The notes under the pieces are model-generated. The model searched no databases. It had not been told where the DNA came from and was given only the letters and a program-made list of their open reading frames with translations. Positions 5,214 through 6,516 of a stretch of DNA of 6,516 nucleotides are shown one piece after another. A program made the position numbers and the translations under genes. Numbering within the stretch: position 1 is the first letter of the stretch; each line of letters starts with the position of its first letter. Origin of the DNA: Alphaproteobacteria bacterium (GTDB lineage Bacteria; Pseudomonadota; Alphaproteobacteria; ATCC43930; CGMCC-115725); contig VAZF01000053.1 of the NCBI GenBank assembly GCA_005888425.1, positions 1-6,516 of the forward strand, in the 5' to 3' direction.

Positions 5214-6516
5214 TGCGGCAGTTCGAACTCGTCGAACTGGTCAAATCCTACGATCCCAATGCGGATGAGGGGCTGCTGAACCGCGCCTATGTCTATTCGA
5301 TGAAGGCGCATGGTTCGCAGCTGCGCGCCTCGGGCGACCCGTATTTCTCGCATCCGATCCAGGTGGCGGGCCTCTTGGCCCAGATGAAGCTCGACAGCGC
5401 TTCGATCGTGACGGGCCTCTTGCACGACACGATCGAGGATACGGTCGCCACGCTCGAGGATATCGAGCGCCAGTTCGGCCCCGAGGTCGGCCGGCTCGTC
5501 GATGGCGTCACAAAGCTGTCACGCATCGAACTGCAATCCGACCAGACCAAGCAGGCGGAGAATTTCCGCAAGCTCGTTCTCGCAATGTCGGAAGACATTC
5601 GCGTCCTCTTGGTCAAGCTCGCCGACCGTCTGCACAACATGCAGACGCTGCACTTCATCAAAAGCGAGGACAAGCGGCGGCGCATCGCGCGCGAGACGAT
5701 GGACATCTACGCGCCATTGGCCGAGCGGATCGGCATGCACCGCATGAAGGATCAGCTCGAAGACCTTGCCTTCGCCGAGCTTTATCCCGATGCCCGCACC
5801 AGCATCATGGCGCGGCTTGGCTTTCTGCGCGATCGCGGCGGCGACATCGTGCCGCGCATCATCGCCGAGCTCGGCCGCAAGCTGAAGGAAGGCGGGCTCG
5901 ACGCCACGATATCGGGCCGTGAGAAGTCGCCGTATTCGATCTGGCGCAAGATGCAGCGCAAGAACGTCTCGTTCGAGCAGCTCGCCGATGTCATGGCCTT
6001 CCGCGTGCTCGTCGACGGCATCGGCGAATGCTATCACGCGCTCGGCGTCATTCACTCGGCCTATCACGTCGTTCCCGGCCGTTTCAAAGATTACATCTCG
6101 ACGCCGAAGCCGAATAACTACCGCTCGCTGCACACCGGCGTCCTCGGGCCGGAACGCCAGCGCATCGAGATGCAGATCCGCACCGCGGACATGCACGAGG
6201 TGGCCGAGCTCGGCGTCGCCGCGCATTGGATCTACAAGCAGCAGGAGGATCGCACCGACGGACGCCAGTATCGCTGGCTGCGCGAGCTCCTCGACATCCT
6301 GGATCACGCATCCGGACCGGAGGAGTTTCTCGAGCACACCAAGCTCGAGATGTTCCAGGACCAGGTTTTCGCCTTCACGCCAAAGGGCGATCTGATCGCC
6401 TTGCCGCGCGGCGCGACCCCGGTCGATTTCGCCTATGCCGTCCATTCCGAGATCGGCGACACCTGCGTCGGCGCCAAGATCAACGGCCGCTTGTTGCCGC
6501 TGCGCACCCGGCTGCA
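5210..6516 (+). CDS. rsh: Bifunctional (p)ppGpp synthetase/hydrolase, Rel/SpoT (Rsh) family, 3' end cut by window edge
   Basis: 435 codons are visible of a protein usually about 700-780 residues long. The HD hydrolase domain keeps its metal and catalytic residues: His48, His72-Asp73 and Glu76-Asp77 in LLHDTIED, and Asp139 in LADRLHNM. The synthetase domain (about 230-345) has REKSPYSIWRKM (237-248), DVMAFRVLV (260-268), RFKD at 291-294 (the RxKD form of bifunctional enzymes, not the ExDD of RelA-type synthetases), NNYRSLHT (302-309, with the guanine-stacking Tyr304) and the catalytic Glu320 in IEMQIRT. The TGS domain begins near 385 (QVFAFTPKGDLIALPRGATPVDFAY) and is cut; the zinc-finger and ACT regions lie outside. 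Both synthesis and hydrolysis of (p)ppGpp are expected. The upstream in-frame TAA at 5186 limits the start to ATG 5210 or 5213. Confidence 0.96.
   Translation, partial: MMRQFELVELVKSYDPNADEGLLNRAYVYSMKAHGSQLRASGDPYFSHPIQVAGLLAQMKLDSASIVTGLLHDTIEDTVATLEDIERQFGPEVGRLVDGVTKLSRIELQSDQTKQAENFRKLVLAMSEDIRVLLVKLADRLHNMQTLHFIKSEDKRRRIARETMDIYAPLAERIGMHRMKDQLEDLAFAELYPDARTSIMARLGFLRDRGGDIVPRIIAELGRKLKEGGLDATISGREKSPYSIWRKMQRKNVSFEQLADVMAFRVLVDGIGECYHALGVIHSAYHVVPGRFKDYISTPKPNNYRSLHTGVLGPERQRIEMQIRTADMHEVAELGVAAHWIYKQQEDRTDGRQYRWLRELLDILDHASGPEEFLEHTKLEMFQDQVFAFTPKGDLIALPRGATPVDFAYAVHSEIGDTCVGAKINGRLLPLRTRL

Noticed and set aside
1..6516. CRISPR array, tRNA, rRNA, insertion sequence or defence system
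   Set aside because: No regularly spaced repeats, cloverleaf, transposase motif or terminal inverted repeats were seen. All gene-sized regions are explained by five protein-coding genes.

Overview
The window is GC-rich, tightly packed bacterial DNA and looks like an alphaproteobacterial chromosome. The evidence is the short omega subunit with a long acidic tail followed directly by a bifunctional Rel/SpoT (Rsh) protein starting MMRQFELVELVKSYDPNADE, the type of class III CoA-transferase, and an alphaproteobacterial-style KpsS-like capsule protein. The exact order cannot be fixed from the sequence; Rhizobiales or Rhodospirillales relatives are plausible.

Layout. Positions 1-2968 hold a two-gene minus-strand unit. 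A phytanoyl-CoA-dioxygenase-like Fe(II)/2-oxoglutarate enzyme (1934-2968) is followed after 8 bases by a KpsS-like capsular polysaccharide protein (start at 1925, running off the left edge). Its C-terminal third is a degenerate short-chain dehydrogenase (SDR) fold. A 310-base gap (2969-3278) carries a possible weak terminator, small dyads and a 10-base direct repeat. A class III (CaiB/BaiF) CoA-transferase lies on the minus strand at 3279-4466. The divergent gap 4467-4650 has a good sigma70-type promoter for the plus-strand pair rpoZ (4651-5082) and rsh (5210 to the right edge, truncated in the TGS domain).

How the genes fit together. rpoZ-rsh is a conserved stringent-response neighbourhood: Rsh makes and degrades (p)ppGpp, and omega contributes to a ppGpp site on RNA polymerase in Proteobacteria. 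The start region of rsh is unusual. It has a near-perfect 16-base tandem duplication, a six-codon leader ORF whose stop overlaps the rsh start, and a 12-base GC palindrome one base before the ATG. The dioxygenase and KpsS-like protein probably act together on a cell-surface glycan or its lipid anchor; this is inferred from proximity. The CoA-transferase has no evident link to either neighbour.

The most interesting object is the KpsS-like/SDR fusion. Its SDR half keeps the recognisable fold backbone (including an APGLAATQ segment and the usual C-terminal region), but the glycine-rich cofactor motif is rewritten and the segment carrying the catalytic Ser and Tyr-x-x-x-Lys is missing. This suggests a structural or regulatory pseudo-enzyme domain in a capsule protein. 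No mobile element, CRISPR array, tRNA or rRNA was seen.
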